From contig NZ_BMUE01000022.1 in NCBI RefSeq assembly GCF_014650035.1, positions 1 through 64,000 of the forward strand: DNA of 64,000 bases, in the 5' to 3' direction. Position 1 is the first letter of the stretch, and the number at the start of each line of letters is the position of its first letter. The position numbers were made by a program, and so were the translations under genes. Shown here piece by piece: positions 44,268 through 52,012 of this stretch. Source of the stretch: Streptomyces lucensis JCM 4490. Its GTDB lineage: Bacteria; Actinomycetota; Actinomycetes; Streptomycetales; Streptomycetaceae. The notes under the pieces were generated by a model, which made no database searches, was not told the DNA's origin, and worked only from the letters and a program-made list of their open reading frames with translations.

Positions 44268-44296
44268 TTGACAGCCGTCTGTGCCCCTCCTACGGT
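44268..44296 (+). promoter_or_regulatory. Strong promoter of ABC-F gene, WblC-like
   Basis: TTGACA (44268-44273), 17-nt spacer, TACGGT (44291-44296): near-perfect vegetative promoter. The AT block GATAAT just before the -35 resembles the AT-rich element read by WhiB7/WblC activators of antibiotic-resistance genes. The start would lie near 44303, giving a leader of about 220 nt. Confidence 0.75.
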
Positions 44297-44333
44297 GTAC
44301 AGCGGTTCTGTTGCCGTCGATTGGAGAAGGACG

Positions 44334-44345
44334 TTGCTCGTCTGA
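44334..44345 (+). CDS. Three-codon upstream ORF (TTG CTC GTC stop) in ABC-F leader
   Basis: GGAGAAGG at 44323-44330 is the best ribosome site in the leader and is followed by TTG-CTC-GTC-TGA. A minimal ORF with a strong ribosome site near the 5' end of an ABC-F leader is the pattern expected for ribosome-sensing attenuation. Confidence 0.4.
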   Translation: MLV

Positions 44346-44464
44346 GGTCCTGAGACACCGTGTCGCACCGGTGAGGTGTGCGCGGCGTACGACCTCGGCG
44401 TCCGAGCCGTCCCAGGGCACAGGCCTTCTTCCCTGCCTTGCGTGCACAGGCCCTTCGGTTTTCC

Positions 44465-44518
44465 GCCTCGCGGTGTCTCGATACGCGTCCACCCGAACGC
44501 ACCCACCCCTCGCGAGGC
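44465..44518 (+). promoter_or_regulatory. Hairpin sequestering ABC-F ribosome site
   Basis: GCCTCGCG (44465-44472) pairs perfectly with CGCGAGGC (44511-44518). The right arm contains the only plausible Shine-Dalgarno (GAGG at 44514-44517, 5 nt before the ATG), so the closed hairpin should block translation. Confidence 0.55.
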
Positions 44519-44522
44519 CCGC

Positions 44523-46148
44523 ATGTCCGCTTCCCTCACCTGTACCTCCCTGTCCTTCGCCTGGCCCGACGGCACCACCGTCTTCGACGGCCTCGACATC
44601 GCCTTCGGCCCCGGCCGGACCGGGCTCGTCGGCGTCAACGGATCAGGCAAATCGACCCTGCTGAAGCTGCTGTCCGGTGAACTCACCCCGGCCGGCGGCA
44701 CCGTCAAGGCGGCCGGCGAGGTCGGCTGTCTCCCGCAGAACGTCACCCTCGACACCACGCTCCGCGTCGACCAGGCCCTCGGCATCGCCGAACGGCGGGC
44801 CGCCCTGCACGCCATCGAGGCGGGCGACGCCGCCGAGGAGCACTTCGAGACGGTCGGAGACGACTGGGACGTCGAGGAACGCGCCCTGGTCACCCTCGGC
44901 GAACTCGGCCTCGGCCACGTCGGCCTGGACCGCACCGTCGGCGAGGTGTCCGGCGGCGAGTCGGTGCTGCTGCGGCTCGCCGCTCTGCTGCTGCGCCGCC
45001 CGGACGTCCTGCTGCTGGACGAACCCACCAACAACCTCGACCTGTACGCGCGCCGGCGGCTGTACCAGGCGGTCTCCGCCTGGCCGGGCGTCCTGGTCGT
45101 GGTCAGCCACGACCGGGAACTGCTCGACCTCGTCGACCAGATCGCTGACCTGCGCTCCGGGGAGGTCGCCTGGTACGGCGGCAACTTCTCGGCCTACGAG
45201 GAGGCCCTCGCCGTCGAGCAGGAGGCCGCCGAACGCATGGTGCGCGTCGCCGAGGCCGACGTGCGCAAGCAGAAGCGCGAACTGTCCGACGCCCACCTCA
45301 AGCTGGCCCGCCGCAAGCGGTACGGGCAGAAGATGTGGGACTCCAAACGCGAACCGAAGATCGTCATGGGCGCCCGCAAACGCGCCGCCCAGGAGTCCGC
45401 GGGCAAGCACCGGATCATGCACGAGGAACGGCTCGCGGAGGCCAGGGAGCGCCTGGACGAGGCGGAGGAGGCCGTGCGGGACGACGAGGAGATCCGCGTC
45501 GAACTGCCGTACACGGCCGTGCCGCCCGGCCGTCAGGTGCTCACCCTGGAGAACCTGACGACGCTCTACGGGGCGCGGGCCGGCGGCATCGTCGATCTGC
45601 GCGGCCCGGAGCGGGTCGCGCTGGTCGGCCGCAACGGCGCCGGCAAGACGACGCTGCTGCGGACCGTCGCCGGAGAACTGGAGCCGGTGGCCGGTGCGGC
45701 CACGGCGCACGTCCCGCTCCGGTTCCTGCCGCAGCGGCTGGACGTGCTGGACGACGATCTGACGGTCGCCGAGAACGTGGCCCGCTTCGCACCGGCCGCC
45801 ACCAACAACCGGATCCGGGCACGCCTGGCCCGCTTCCTGTTCCGCGGCGCGCGGGCCGACCAGCGGGCGGCCACACTGTCGGGCGGTGAGCGTTTCCGCG
45901 CGGCCCTGGCGGCGCTGATGCTCGCCGAGCCCGCACCCCAGCTGCTGCTGCTCGACGAGCCGACCAACAACCTCGACATGGCCAGCGTCCGGCAGCTGAC
46001 CTCGGCCCTGGAGTCCTACCAGGGCGCGCTGTTCGTGGCCAGCCACGACCTGCCGTTCCTCCGGTCGGCCGGCATCACCCGCTGGCTGCTGCTGGAGGAC
46101 GGGGAACTGCGTGAGACCTCGGCGGAGGAGGTGGGGGCCCTGGGGTAG
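44523..46148 (+). CDS. ABC-F family ribosome-protection ATPase
   Basis: 541 residues, two ABC domains, no membrane segments. Walker A GVNGSGKST near residue 38 and GRNGAGKTT near 370; signatures VSGGESVLLR and LSGGERFRAA; Walker B LLDEPTNNLD in both halves. The linker is long and basic (KQKRELSDAHLKLARRKRYG; ARKRAAQESAGKHRIM), typical of antibiotic-resistance ABC-F factors that displace drugs from the peptidyl-transferase centre. The ATG at 44523 is preceded by GAGG in a hairpin arm. The 220-nt leader with a tiny ORF suggests drug-inducible expression. Confidence 0.92.
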   Translation: MSASLTCTSLSFAWPDGTTVFDGLDIAFGPGRTGLVGVNGSGKSTLLKLLSGELTPAGGTVKAAGEVGCLPQNVTLDTTLRVDQALGIAERRAALHAIEAGDAAEEHFETVGDDWDVEERALVTLGELGLGHVGLDRTVGEVSGGESVLLRLAALLLRRPDVLLLDEPTNNLDLYARRRLYQAVSAWPGVLVVVSHDRELLDLVDQIADLRSGEVAWYGGNFSAYEEALAVEQEAAERMVRVAEADVRKQKRELSDAHLKLARRKRYGQKMWDSKREPKIVMGARKRAAQESAGKHRIMHEERLAEARERLDEAEEAVRDDEEIRVELPYTAVPPGRQVLTLENLTTLYGARAGGIVDLRGPERVALVGRNGAGKTTLLRTVAGELEPVAGAATAHVPLRFLPQRLDVLDDDLTVAENVARFAPAATNNRIRARLARFLFRGARADQRAATLSGGERFRAALAALMLAEPAPQLLLLDEPTNNLDMASVRQLTSALESYQGALFVASHDLPFLRSAGITRWLLLEDGELRETSAEEVGALG

Positions 46149-46172
46149 GCCCTGTCGGCAAATCCCCGGCGT

Positions 46173-46187
46173 CCGCCCGGAGGGCGG
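46173..46187 (+). terminator. Short hairpin after ABC-F gene
   Basis: CCGCCC pairs with GGGCGG over a 3-nt loop, 24 nt after the stop. Weak but well placed. Confidence 0.4.
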
Positions 46188-46320
46188 GCCTAGCGGTCCG
46201 TCCCGGAGGGGCACGGCCCGGCGACCGGGGTTTTGCCCTGGCACGGGGGCCCTGCATCATGGCGGAACGGTGCCCCTCGCGGGCGCCGCAACCGCACCGA
46301 CGACCGAAGAAAGGCCCCCC

Positions 46321-47097
46321 GTGCCCAGCAAGAAGGCCCTCGTCCGCCGCCCCGGCCCCCGCCTCGCCGAAGGCCTGGTGACGCACATCGAGCGGGAGAA
46401 GGTCGACGTCGGGCTCGCCGTCGAGCAGTGGGAGGCCTACGTCGAAGCACTGCGCGCGCACGGCTGGGAGACCGTCGAGGTCGAAGCGGCCGACGACTGC
46501 CCGGACGCGGTGTTCGTCGAGGACACCGTCGTCATGTACCGGAACGTGGCCTTGATCACCCGGCCGGGCGCCGAGTCCCGGCGCGAGGAGACCGCCGGCG
46601 TGGAGGAGGCGGTGGCCCGCCTCGGCTGCTCGGTGAACTGGATATGGGAGCCGGGCACGCTGGACGGCGGCGACGTGCTCAAGGTCGGCGACACGGTGTA
46701 CGTGGGCCGGGGCGGGCGGACCAACGCGGCCGGCGTGCAGCAGGTGCGGGCCGCGTTCGAGCCGCTGGGCGCCCGCGTGGTGGCCGTGCCGGTGAGCAAG
46801 GTGCTGCACCTGAAGTCGGCGGTGACCGCGCTGCCGGACGGGACCGTGATCGGGCACATCCCCAAGGTGGACCGGCCGTCGCTGTTCCCCGGCTTCCTGT
46901 CGGTGCCGGAGGAGTCCGGCTCGCACGTGGTGCTGCTGGGCGGCGGCAAGCTGCTGATGGCCGCGAGCGCCCCGAAGACCGCGGAGCTGCTGACCGACCT
47001 CGGCCACGAGGTGGTCACGGTGGACATCGGCGAGTTCGAGAAGCTGGAGGGCTGTGTGACCTGCCTCTCGGTCCGCCTGCGGGAGCTGTACGCCTGA
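46321..47097 (+). CDS. ddaH: N(G),N(G)-dimethylarginine dimethylaminohydrolase
   Basis: 258 residues, the usual DDAH length. It hydrolyses methylated arginines to citrulline and methylamines. Visible: CPDAVFVEDTVVMYR (substrate-binding Asp/Glu), EPGTLDGGDVLKVGDTVYVG, the catalytic His in SKVLHLKSAVTAL and the nucleophilic Cys in EKLEGCVTCLSVRL near the C-terminus. GTG start at 46321. A 17-bp perfect hairpin terminates the gene. Confidence 0.92.
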   Translation: MPSKKALVRRPGPRLAEGLVTHIEREKVDVGLAVEQWEAYVEALRAHGWETVEVEAADDCPDAVFVEDTVVMYRNVALITRPGAESRREETAGVEEAVARLGCSVNWIWEPGTLDGGDVLKVGDTVYVGRGGRTNAAGVQQVRAAFEPLGARVVAVPVSKVLHLKSAVTALPDGTVIGHIPKVDRPSLFPGFLSVPEESGSHVVLLGGGKLLMAASAPKTAELLTDLGHEVVTVDIGEFEKLEGCVTCLSVRLRELYA

Positions 47098-47114
47098 CCC
47101 GGTGACGACGCCCT

Positions 47115-47154
47115 CCGGACAGCCCCGGGACCTGCGTGTCCCGGGGCTGTCCGG
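47115..47154 (+). terminator. 17-bp perfect hairpin after dimethylargininase gene
   Basis: CCGGACAGCCCCGGGAC and its exact complement flank the 6-nt loop CTGCGT, 17 nt after the stop. One of the strongest simple terminators in the window. Confidence 0.8.
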
Positions 47155-47235
47155 CATACCCGCCGAACGCCTGCCGGACGCGCCGGGCGACCGCCTCCAC
47201 ACGCCCTGATCAGCGATCTTTACAGCACTCTTAAC

Positions 47236-47280
47236 CTACGGCTTCGTAACCTACGGTTTCGTAGCCTACGATCTCGTAGG
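47236..47280. promoter_or_regulatory. Three tandem 15-bp operator repeats upstream of desaturase
   Basis: CTACGGCTTCGTAA (47236), CTACGGTTTCGTAG (47251) and CCTACGATCTCGTAGG (47265-47280) recur with exact 15-bp spacing, and each is itself a palindrome (CTACG-N4-CGTAG). The set ends 67 bp before the GTG. The form suggests cooperative binding by a TetR-like lipid regulator not encoded in the window. Confidence 0.7.
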
Positions 47281-47347
47281 TTTCCGGCACCGCTCGCCGG
47301 ACCGTCCCCCTTCCCGACCCTTCGTTCGGCGTCCCCCTGGAGTTCCC

Positions 47348-48322
47348 GTGACCCTCACCTCCCCTCACCTCGGCAGCCCGTCCGCCTGGACCGACGCGCG
47401 GCTGCTGTACGCGCTGGAGGAAGTGGTCGAGAAGGAGCTGAACCGGCACCTGAAGGTGGCCAAGGACTGGATGCCGCACGAGTACGTGCCCTGGAGCGAC
47501 GGCCGCAACTTCCCCGGCCAGTTCAAGGACGGCGTCGCCTGGGACAAGGAGCAGTCCGGGGTGACGGACATCGGCCGCATCGCCCTCGTCGTCAACCTGC
47601 TGACCGAGGACAACCTGCCCAGCTACCACCACGAGATCGCCTCGCTCTTCGGCCGCGACGGCGCCTGGGGCACCTGGGTGCACCGCTGGACGGCCGAGGA
47701 GGGCCGGCACGGCATCGTGATGCGCGACTACCTGCTCACCTCGCGCGCGGTGGACCCGGACAAGCTGGAGCAGTTCCGCATGTCCCACATGAGCGAGGGC
47801 TTCGAGTCCGACAACCGGCACTCGATGCTGCACTCGATCGCCTATGTCGCCTTCCAGGAGCTGGCCACCCGGATCTCCCACCGCAACACCGGGCACCAGT
47901 CCGGCGACCCGGTCTGCGACCGCATGCTGGCCCGCATCGCGACCGACGAGAACCTGCACATGGTCTTCTACCGCAACCTGCTGAAGGCCGCGTTCGAGCT
48001 CGCCCCCGACCTGACCATGCAGGCCGTCCGGGACGTCGTCGTGAACTTCCGTATGCCCGGCCACGGCATCCCCGGCTTCGAGCGGGCCGCCGCGCAGATG
48101 GCGATCGGCGAGGTCTACAACCTGCGCATCCACCACGACGACGTGCTGCAGCCGGTGCTGCGTTTCCTGAGCGTCCTGGAGATCGACGGCCTCGGCCCCG
48201 AGGGACTCAAGGCGCAGGAGGAACTCGGCCTGTTCATGGGCGGCCTGGACGCGGAGGCCCTGAAGTTCGACGAGAAGCTGGCCGCGCGCAAGGCCCGCAT
48301 GGCGGCGCGCGCCGGCGGCTGA
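47348..48322 (+). CDS. Acyl-[acyl-carrier-protein] desaturase (ferritin-like di-iron)
   Basis: 324 residues. Di-iron ligands are visible: the Glu in VVNLLTEDNLPSYHHEI, the EEGRH motif in RWTAEEGRHGIVMRDYL and the ATDENLHMVFYRN second ExxH. This is the soluble stearoyl-ACP-desaturase fold (mycobacterial DesA1/2 type), introducing a double bond into acyl chains for membrane lipids. GTG start at 47348. Control is probably by the three-site operator upstream. Confidence 0.92.
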   Translation: MTLTSPHLGSPSAWTDARLLYALEEVVEKELNRHLKVAKDWMPHEYVPWSDGRNFPGQFKDGVAWDKEQSGVTDIGRIALVVNLLTEDNLPSYHHEIASLFGRDGAWGTWVHRWTAEEGRHGIVMRDYLLTSRAVDPDKLEQFRMSHMSEGFESDNRHSMLHSIAYVAFQELATRISHRNTGHQSGDPVCDRMLARIATDENLHMVFYRNLLKAAFELAPDLTMQAVRDVVVNFRMPGHGIPGFERAAAQMAIGEVYNLRIHHDDVLQPVLRFLSVLEIDGLGPEGLKAQEELGLFMGGLDAEALKFDEKLAARKARMAARAGG

Positions 48323-48340
48323 CGCCCGCCCCTCCGGGCG
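48323..48340. terminator. Small hairpin between convergent genes
   Basis: CGCCCG pairs with CGGGCG over a 6-nt loop directly after the desaturase stop and 7 nt before the end of the WhiB gene. Confidence 0.45.
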
Positions 48341-48347
48341 TGGGCGG

Positions 48348-48593
48348 TCAGCCGGAGGTGCGCCGCAGGGCGAGGCGCTCCTTCTCGGACAGGCCGCCCC
48401 ACACGCCGAACCGCTCGTCGTGGGCGAGCGCGTAGTCCAGGCACGCCGGGCGCAGCTCGCACATGGCGCAGATGCGCTTCGCGTCACGCACCGAGCTGCC
48501 CGGCTCGGGGAAGAAGAAGTCCGGCCCGGTCTGCGCGCACAGCGCCTGTGCCCGCCAGGTGTCGTCGGCCGGGGTGATGGTTTCGAGATGCAT
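48348..48593 (-). CDS. WhiB-family iron-sulfur transcription factor
   Basis: 81 residues. Four cysteines for a [4Fe-4S] cluster are present: Cys in QALCAQTG and three in RICAMCELRPACLDYAL (CX2CX5C). The turn motif is GVWGGLSEKERLALRR, with the basic tail. Wbl proteins bind the vegetative sigma factor and control development or stress. ATG at 48593 (MHLETITP) is chosen; the open frame further upstream is Arg-rich and not protein-like. Which Wbl paralogue this is I cannot say. Confidence 0.92.
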   Translation of the reverse strand: MHLETITPADDTWRAQALCAQTGPDFFFPEPGSSVRDAKRICAMCELRPACLDYALAHDERFGVWGGLSEKERLALRRTSG

Positions 48594-48745
48594 GGCCAGG
48601 ATCGTGCCGTGCGGCGAAAAACGTTCGATCAACGCCGGGTCAACGACACCCGCCGGGGCCCGCGGCCGCCCCGATGATCCTCCCTGGGCGCCCCGCCGCG
48701 CACGGCGGCGCGCGGAACGAGAGGAAAGCCGTGGGAACACACCCG

Positions 48746-48755
48746 GTCACGTGAC
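48746..48755. promoter_or_regulatory. 10-bp perfect palindrome GTCACGTGAC
   Basis: Lies in the 271-bp space between the divergent WhiB (48593) and VOC (48865) genes. It may be a regulator site. Nothing else in that space was identified. Confidence 0.25.
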
Positions 48756-48864
48756 GCGACAGGGTGGCCGGTCCGGCGCCCCGGCGCGCTCCGGCGGCGC
48801 TCGTCAGCGGGCGGTGCCACACTCGGCAGTGCACCGGACGGGACCCCCTTCGAGGAGGGCGACC

Positions 48865-49656
48865 ATGCTCACCACCCGCTTCGTCGACGGCGCCCCCAAC
48901 TGGATCGACCTCGCCACCCCGGACCTCGAGGGCGCCCTCTCCTTCTACGGCGGTCTCTTCGGCTGGCGGTTCCGCTCGGCGGGGCCGGACGCCGGTGGAT
49001 ACGGCTTCTTCCGGTCGGACGGCGGAACCGTCGCGGGCGGGATGCAGACCGGTCCCGGACAGGCGCCGCCGGCCTGGACGGTGTACTTCCAGAGCGAGGA
49101 CGCCGAGGCCACCGCCCGGACGGCCGAACAGGCCCGAGGCAGCGTGCTGTTCCAGCCCCTGGACGTGATGGGCCAGGGGCGCATGGCCGTCCTCGCCGAC
49201 CGGGCGGGCGTGCCGTTCGGGATCTGGCAGCCCGGACGGACCCGGGGCGTGGACGTGGCGAACGAGCCGGGCGCGCTGTGCTGGGTCGAGCTGTACACGC
49301 CGGACGTCGCGGCGGCCGCCGCGTTCTACCACCGGGTGCTCGGTCTGGAGACCTCGGCCGTGCCGTTCCCCGGTGGGAAGTACACCTGCGTCAACGCGGC
49401 CGGCGCCGGGCAGGACGAGATGTTCGGCGGCATGGTGCCGCTGGCCGACGCCCCGGCCGAGGCGGAGGCAGGTCCGTACTGGCTGCCGTACTTCGAGGTG
49501 GAGGACACCGACGCCGTCACCGGGACGGCCCAGCGGCTCGGCGGGACGGTGCGGATGCCCGCGACGACCCTGGAGGGTGTGGGCCGCATGGCCAAGCTCG
49601 CGGATCCGTACGGGGCGCGTTTCGCGGTGATCACGAGCCGGTCGCCCCGGACCTGA
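48865..49656 (+). CDS. VOC family protein (two glyoxalase-like modules)
   Basis: 263 residues made of two vicinal-oxygen-chelate repeats. First: PNWIDLATPDLEGALSFYGGLFGW; second: LCWVELYTPDVAAAAAFYHRVLG; each ends with an FGIWQP- or FAVITS-type strand. The bleomycin-resistance/glyoxalase fold is clear but metal ligands are not complete, so enzymatic role is uncertain. GAGGAGGG precedes the ATG at 48865. Confidence 0.87.
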   Translation: MLTTRFVDGAPNWIDLATPDLEGALSFYGGLFGWRFRSAGPDAGGYGFFRSDGGTVAGGMQTGPGQAPPAWTVYFQSEDAEATARTAEQARGSVLFQPLDVMGQGRMAVLADRAGVPFGIWQPGRTRGVDVANEPGALCWVELYTPDVAAAAAFYHRVLGLETSAVPFPGGKYTCVNAAGAGQDEMFGGMVPLADAPAEAEAGPYWLPYFEVEDTDAVTGTAQRLGGTVRMPATTLEGVGRMAKLADPYGARFAVITSRSPRT

Positions 49657-49660
49657 CGCG

Positions 49661-49686
49661 CCGCGAGGCACTCCCGTGCCCCGCGG
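49661..49686. terminator. Hairpin between VOC and LacI genes
   Basis: CCGCG-A-GGCAC pairs with GTGCC-C-CGCGG around a 4-nt loop (one mismatch), in the 34-nt gap between convergent genes. Confidence 0.55.
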
Positions 49687-49690
49687 GGGG

Positions 49691-50782
49691 TCACGCGGAC
49701 GCGCGGCGGATCAGCGTCGTCGGCAGGATCACGCCGCCGTCCGCGCCGTTCCGCGTCGCGGGGCCGCCCGCACCCGTGCCGTCGCCGGCGCCGGACGCGC
49801 CGCCCCGCAGCAGCAGGCGGGCCATCAGGCGGCCCATCTCCTCTATCTCCTGGCGGACCGTCGTCAGCGGCGGATCGGTCTGTTCTGCGACAGGCCCCAT
49901 GTCGTCGAAGCCGACCACGGCGACGTCCTCGGGCACCCGCCGGCCGCTCTCGCGCAGCACGCGCAGGGCGCCGAGCGCGGTGAGGTCGTTGGCCGCGAAC
50001 ACGGCGTCCAGGTCCGGGCGGCGGGCCAGGAGTTCACGCATGGCGTGTTCGCCGCCGGCCGGGGTGAAGTCGCTCTCCACGACCAGCCGTGGATCGCCTC
50101 CGCCGGGCACCCCGGCCATGACGTCCCGGTACCCGTCGAGCCGGTCCGCCGCCGAGGTCTGGTCCAGGGGGCCGGTGATGTGCGCGACGCGTGAGCGGCC
50201 CAGCTCCACGAGGTGCCGTACGGCCGTGCGGGCGCCGCCCCGGTTGTCGCAGTCGACGTACACCACGCCGGGGTTGCCGCGCGGCGAGCCGTCGGCGCCC
50301 GCGCCCCAGCCCGGCCGGCCGCCGAACACCGTGGGGACACCGGCGGCCTGGATGAGTCCGGGCAGCGGGTCGTCGAGGTGGAGGGAGAAGACGAGCGCGC
50401 CGTCGACATGGCCTCCGGCGAGATACCGGGCGACGCGCGCGTGGTCGTCACGGCCCTCGGTGAGCAGCAGCACGAGCTGGTTGTCGTGGGCGGTCAGCTC
50501 CTTGCTGATGCCCCGCAGCTGGAGCGCGAAGAAGGGGTCGGCGAAGACCCGGGTCTCCGGCTCGGCGATGACCACCGCCACGGCGTCGTGCCGTTTGGTG
50601 ACGAGGCTGCGGGCGGCCTGGTTGGGGACGTACCCCAGCTCCGCCACGGCCCGCCGGACCCGCTCGGCCAGGGGCTCGCGCACCCCGTCCGCGCCGTTGA
50701 CCACCCGTGACACGGTGGCCCGGGACACACCGGCCAGCGCGGCCACGGCCTCCAGCGTGGGACGCGACACTGCCTCGGTCAC
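49691..50782 (-). CDS. LacI-family transcriptional repressor
   Basis: 363 residues. N-terminal HTH: PTLEAVAALAGVSRATVSRVVNG with the hinge LGYVPNQAARSLVTKR; then a periplasmic-binding-protein-like sensor (VAVVIAEPETRVFADPFF; AVFAANDLTALGALRVLRE; VAVVGFDD). The inducer is likely a sugar. GTG start at 50782 with GAGGAG upstream. No sugar transport or glycoside hydrolase gene is adjacent, so its target is elsewhere. Confidence 0.92.
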   Translation of the reverse strand: MTEAVSRPTLEAVAALAGVSRATVSRVVNGADGVREPLAERVRRAVAELGYVPNQAARSLVTKRHDAVAVVIAEPETRVFADPFFALQLRGISKELTAHDNQLVLLLTEGRDDHARVARYLAGGHVDGALVFSLHLDDPLPGLIQAAGVPTVFGGRPGWGAGADGSPRGNPGVVYVDCDNRGGARTAVRHLVELGRSRVAHITGPLDQTSAADRLDGYRDVMAGVPGGGDPRLVVESDFTPAGGEHAMRELLARRPDLDAVFAANDLTALGALRVLRESGRRVPEDVAVVGFDDMGPVAEQTDPPLTTVRQEIEEMGRLMARLLLRGGASGAGDGTGAGGPATRNGADGGVILPTTLIRRASA

Positions 50783-50919
50783 TTCGGGACTCCTCCTCGG
50801 GCGGCTGCCGGTCAGGATAACCGCGGGGTCCGCCGGGACCGCCGGCGCCGGGGAGGGGGCTCGCGTCCGGGCCGCGCGCGGGAACGGTAACGGCATGGAC
50901 CGCCCGGCGCACCGGACCG

Positions 50920-51939
50920 CTAGGACGTCGTCTCGCGGCGGGCGCGGCTCGGCTGGACCCGCTTGGGCTCGCCCGGCACCTTCGGGTACTCCGGCGGGTA
51001 CGGCAGGTCGCCCAGGCCGTGGTCGTGCTCGTCGCGGCGGGCCAGTTCCAGCAGGGCGTCCAGGGAGTACACGTGGTCGTCCATGTCGGCGTGCACGTCG
51101 CCGAGTTCGGCGAAGCGGGCCGGCATGGTGGCGAGGTCGAAGTCGGCGGGCAGGGCCACGCCGACCTCCTCCCAGCGCAGGGGCGCCGACACGGGGGCGT
51201 GTGGGCGGGGACGCACGGAGTAGGCGGAGGCGATGGTGCGGTCGCGTGCCGTCTGGTTGTAGTCGAGGAAGATGCGGCGCCCGCGTTCCTCCTTCCACCA
51301 CTTGATGGTCACGTGCTCGGGCATCCGGCGTTCCATCTCCCGGCCCACCGCGATCGCGGCGCGTCTGACCTGGGTGAACGTCCAGCGCGGTGCGATGGGG
51401 ACGAAGACGTGCAGGCCGCGGCCGCCCGAGGTCTTGGGCCAGCCGCGCAGGCCGCCGAACTCGTCGAGGACGGCACGCAGTTCGTGGGCGGCGCGGACGG
51501 CGTCGGCGTAGTCGGTGCCGGGCTGCGGATCGAGGTCGATGCGCAGTTCGTCGGGGTGGTCGACGTCGGAGGCGCGCACCGGCCAGGGGTGGAAGGTGAG
51601 GGTGCCGTACTGGGCGGCCCAGACCACGGCCGCCTCCTCGGTGGGGCACATCTCGTCGGCGCTGCGCCCGCTGGGGAAGGTGATGTGGGCGGTCGGGATC
51701 CAGTCGGGCATGCTCTTGGGGGCCCGTTTCTGGTAGAACCACTCGCCGCCGACTCCGTCGGGGTAGCGCTCCAGGGTGGTGGGGCGGTCGCGCAGGGCGC
51801 GCAGGATGCCGGGGGCGACCGCGGCGTAGTACCGCGCGAGGTCCAGCTTGGTGAAGCCCCGCTCCGGGAAGAAGACCTTGTCGGGACTGGACAGCCGTAC
51901 GGTCCGGCCGCCCACCTCCAGTTCCACCGCTGCGCCCAT
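50920..51939 (-). CDS. LigD-type DNA polymerase/primase domain protein
   Basis: 339 residues equal to the polymerase module of LigD (archaeo-eukaryotic primase fold). Metal-binding Asp135/Asp137 in RIDLDPQPG, catalytic-region SGGRGLHVFVPI and KWWKEERGRRIFLDYNQ are conserved. In non-homologous end joining it adds ribonucleotides or gap-fills at breaks. ATG at 51939 is 73 bp from the divergent ligase gene. The nuclease domain and Ku are not in the window. Confidence 0.92.
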   Translation of the reverse strand: MGAAVELEVGGRTVRLSSPDKVFFPERGFTKLDLARYYAAVAPGILRALRDRPTTLERYPDGVGGEWFYQKRAPKSMPDWIPTAHITFPSGRSADEMCPTEEAAVVWAAQYGTLTFHPWPVRASDVDHPDELRIDLDPQPGTDYADAVRAAHELRAVLDEFGGLRGWPKTSGGRGLHVFVPIAPRWTFTQVRRAAIAVGREMERRMPEHVTIKWWKEERGRRIFLDYNQTARDRTIASAYSVRPRPHAPVSAPLRWEEVGVALPADFDLATMPARFAELGDVHADMDDHVYSLDALLELARRDEHDHGLGDLPYPPEYPKVPGEPKRVQPSRARRETTS

Positions 51940-52012
51940 GCGGCCACGGTAGGCGCACCCCGCACGGCCCGCACACCGGGCGGCGGCGGTGGGGTGCGAG
52001 CACAATCGGACC

